The notes under the pieces: model-generated
Database searches by the model: none
What the model was told of the DNA's origin: nothing
The model's input: the letters and a program-made list of their open reading frames with translations, nothing else
Assembly: GCA_003520425.1 (NCBI GenBank)
Contig: DOUU01000295.1
Span: forward strand, 45,948-52,135
Reading direction: 5' to 3'
DNA length: 6,188 bases
Source: Deltaproteobacteria bacterium
Lineage (GTDB): Bacteria; Myxococcota_A; UBA9160
Position numbers and translations under genes: made by a program
Shown: positions 5,460 through 6,188 of the stretch, one piece after another
Layout of the letters: each line of letters begins with the position of its first letter
Position numbering within the stretch: the stretch's first letter is position 1

Positions 5460-6188
5460 GTGAACGAGACTCGCCTCCACGTCTTTCCCGACAGCGTCGC
5501 GTTCGGCCAGCGGCTCGGGCGAGCGGCACGCCTGCCCACGACTCGGGTCACGCTCCACCAATTTCCGGACGGGGAGAGTCTGGTGCGGATCGGGCGGCCG
5601 CCGGGTCGACACGCTGTCGTCGTAAGGTCTCTCTTCAACCCGAATGCGAAGCTGATTGAGACGATCCTCGCCGCCGATGCCCTCCGCCAGGCAGGAGCGC
5701 AACGCGTGACGCTGGTGGCGCCCTATCTCCCATACATGCGACAGGACACGGTATTCTCTGCCGGAGAGCCCATCTCCCAGCGTGCGGTAGGAGCGCTCCT
5801 CGGCCGCGATTTCGATGCCGTCCTCACGGTGGAGGCCCACCTGCACCGGGTGTTTGAGCTCTCGGAAGTGGTCCCCGGGCGTGCACGCTCCATCTCTGCC
5901 GCCCCCGTCATCGGCGCCTTCCTCGCACGTCGTCGCCGAGGGGTGCTGCTCGTCGGACCGGACGAAGAGTCCCGCCCCTGGGTTCAGGCAGTGGCTGCCA
6001 CGGCACGGGTGCCGTGGATCGTGGGCGAGAAGACACGCCTTGGGGATCGCAGGGTACGCATCCATTTTCCTACGGTTCCGGCTGCACGCCGCGCGGTCTT
6101 GCTCGACGACATCGCGAGCAGCGGCACCACGCTCGCGACCGGGGCTCGCGCGCTACGGCGCGCCGGCGTCGATGCGGTCGAGGCGATC
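5460..6188 (+). CDS. prs: Ribose-phosphate diphosphokinase (PRPP synthetase), atypical, C-terminus cut by window edge
   Basis: The visible 243 residues cover most of a ~290-320-residue enzyme that makes PRPP from ribose-5-phosphate and ATP in the cytoplasm. Landmarks are FPDGESLVRI (35-44), a tandem-fold core NPNAKLIETILAADALRQAGA (split across 60-80), APYLPYMRQDTVFSAGEPIS (87-106, with ATP-contacting Arg94-Gln95), VEAHLHR (124-130, replacing the usual DLH site), GPDEESRPW (166-174), Lys191/Arg193 of the likely catalytic flexible loop, and the PRPP loop VLLDDIASSGTT (213-224). RQDxxF and the Ser in the PRPP loop are closer to archaeal-type enzymes than to canonical bacterial Prs. From memory, bacterial relatives of this type often sit beside a thymidine/AMP phosphorylase gene; the next gene is outside the window. 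GTG 5460 is chosen because homology starts at LHVFP (residue 6). The frame is also open upstream, with an alternative GTG at 5382. Confidence 0.9.
   Translation, partial: MNETRLHVFPDSVAFGQRLGRAARLPTTRVTLHQFPDGESLVRIGRPPGRHAVVVRSLFNPNAKLIETILAADALRQAGAQRVTLVAPYLPYMRQDTVFSAGEPISQRAVGALLGRDFDAVLTVEAHLHRVFELSEVVPGRARSISAAPVIGAFLARRRRGVLLVGPDEESRPWVQAVAATARVPWIVGEKTRLGDRRVRIHFPTVPAARRAVLLDDIASSGTTLATGARALRRAGVDAVEAI

Noticed and set aside
5334..6065. 243-codon minus-strand frame opposite the PRPP synthetase gene
   Set aside because: The plus strand carries multiple PRPP synthetase motifs in order; the antisense frame is their shadow.

Overview
The window is a GC-rich stretch of bacterial chromosome with four protein genes: two are complete and two are cut by the window edges. 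The content is ordinary housekeeping and regulation. There are no transposase, integrase, phage, CRISPR, tRNA or rRNA signals. The very high GC, strong third-position GC bias and gene mix suggest a GC-rich delta-proteobacterium-like lineage (Myxococcota, Binatota and similar). The PlsB N-terminus also resembles actinobacterial homologues. The lineage is an inference; no marker gene settles it.

Layout. (1) Bases 1-1199, minus strand: the N-terminal 399 residues of a soluble sensor histidine kinase with three predicted PAS domains. It runs off the left edge just after the phospho-accepting histidine. (2) Bases 1200-1612: a 413-bp divergent spacer with several small dyads, a possible -10 box and a good Shine-Dalgarno for the next gene. 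(3) Bases 1613-4015, plus strand: plsB, an 800-residue glycerol-3-phosphate acyltransferase with all four acyltransferase motifs. (4) Bases 4016-4146: a short convergent spacer with a candidate terminator-like fold. (5) Bases 4147-5130, minus strand: a DUF523-DUF1722 fusion protein of unknown function. (6) Bases 5131-5459: a 329-bp divergent spacer whose last ~100 bases hold a series of inverted repeats. (7) Bases 5460-6188, plus strand: the first 243 residues of an unusual PRPP synthetase, cut by the right edge.

No operon is visible. Gene order is minus, plus, minus, plus, so each gene is read from its own spacer and no shared pathway is evident. PlsB starts membrane phospholipid synthesis. 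The PRPP synthetase makes the activated ribose for nucleotide synthesis or salvage, but its loops are closer to archaeal-type enzymes than to the canonical bacterial Prs. The kinase senses an unknown intracellular signal.

The most unusual non-coding signal is the leader of the PRPP synthetase gene. It has a perfect 10-bp inverted repeat enclosing a small hairpin, then two more hairpins. The last hairpin lies exactly between an AAGGA element and the GTG start, and would bring that otherwise too distant Shine-Dalgarno to about 5 nt from the start. I found no clearly new multi-gene system here.
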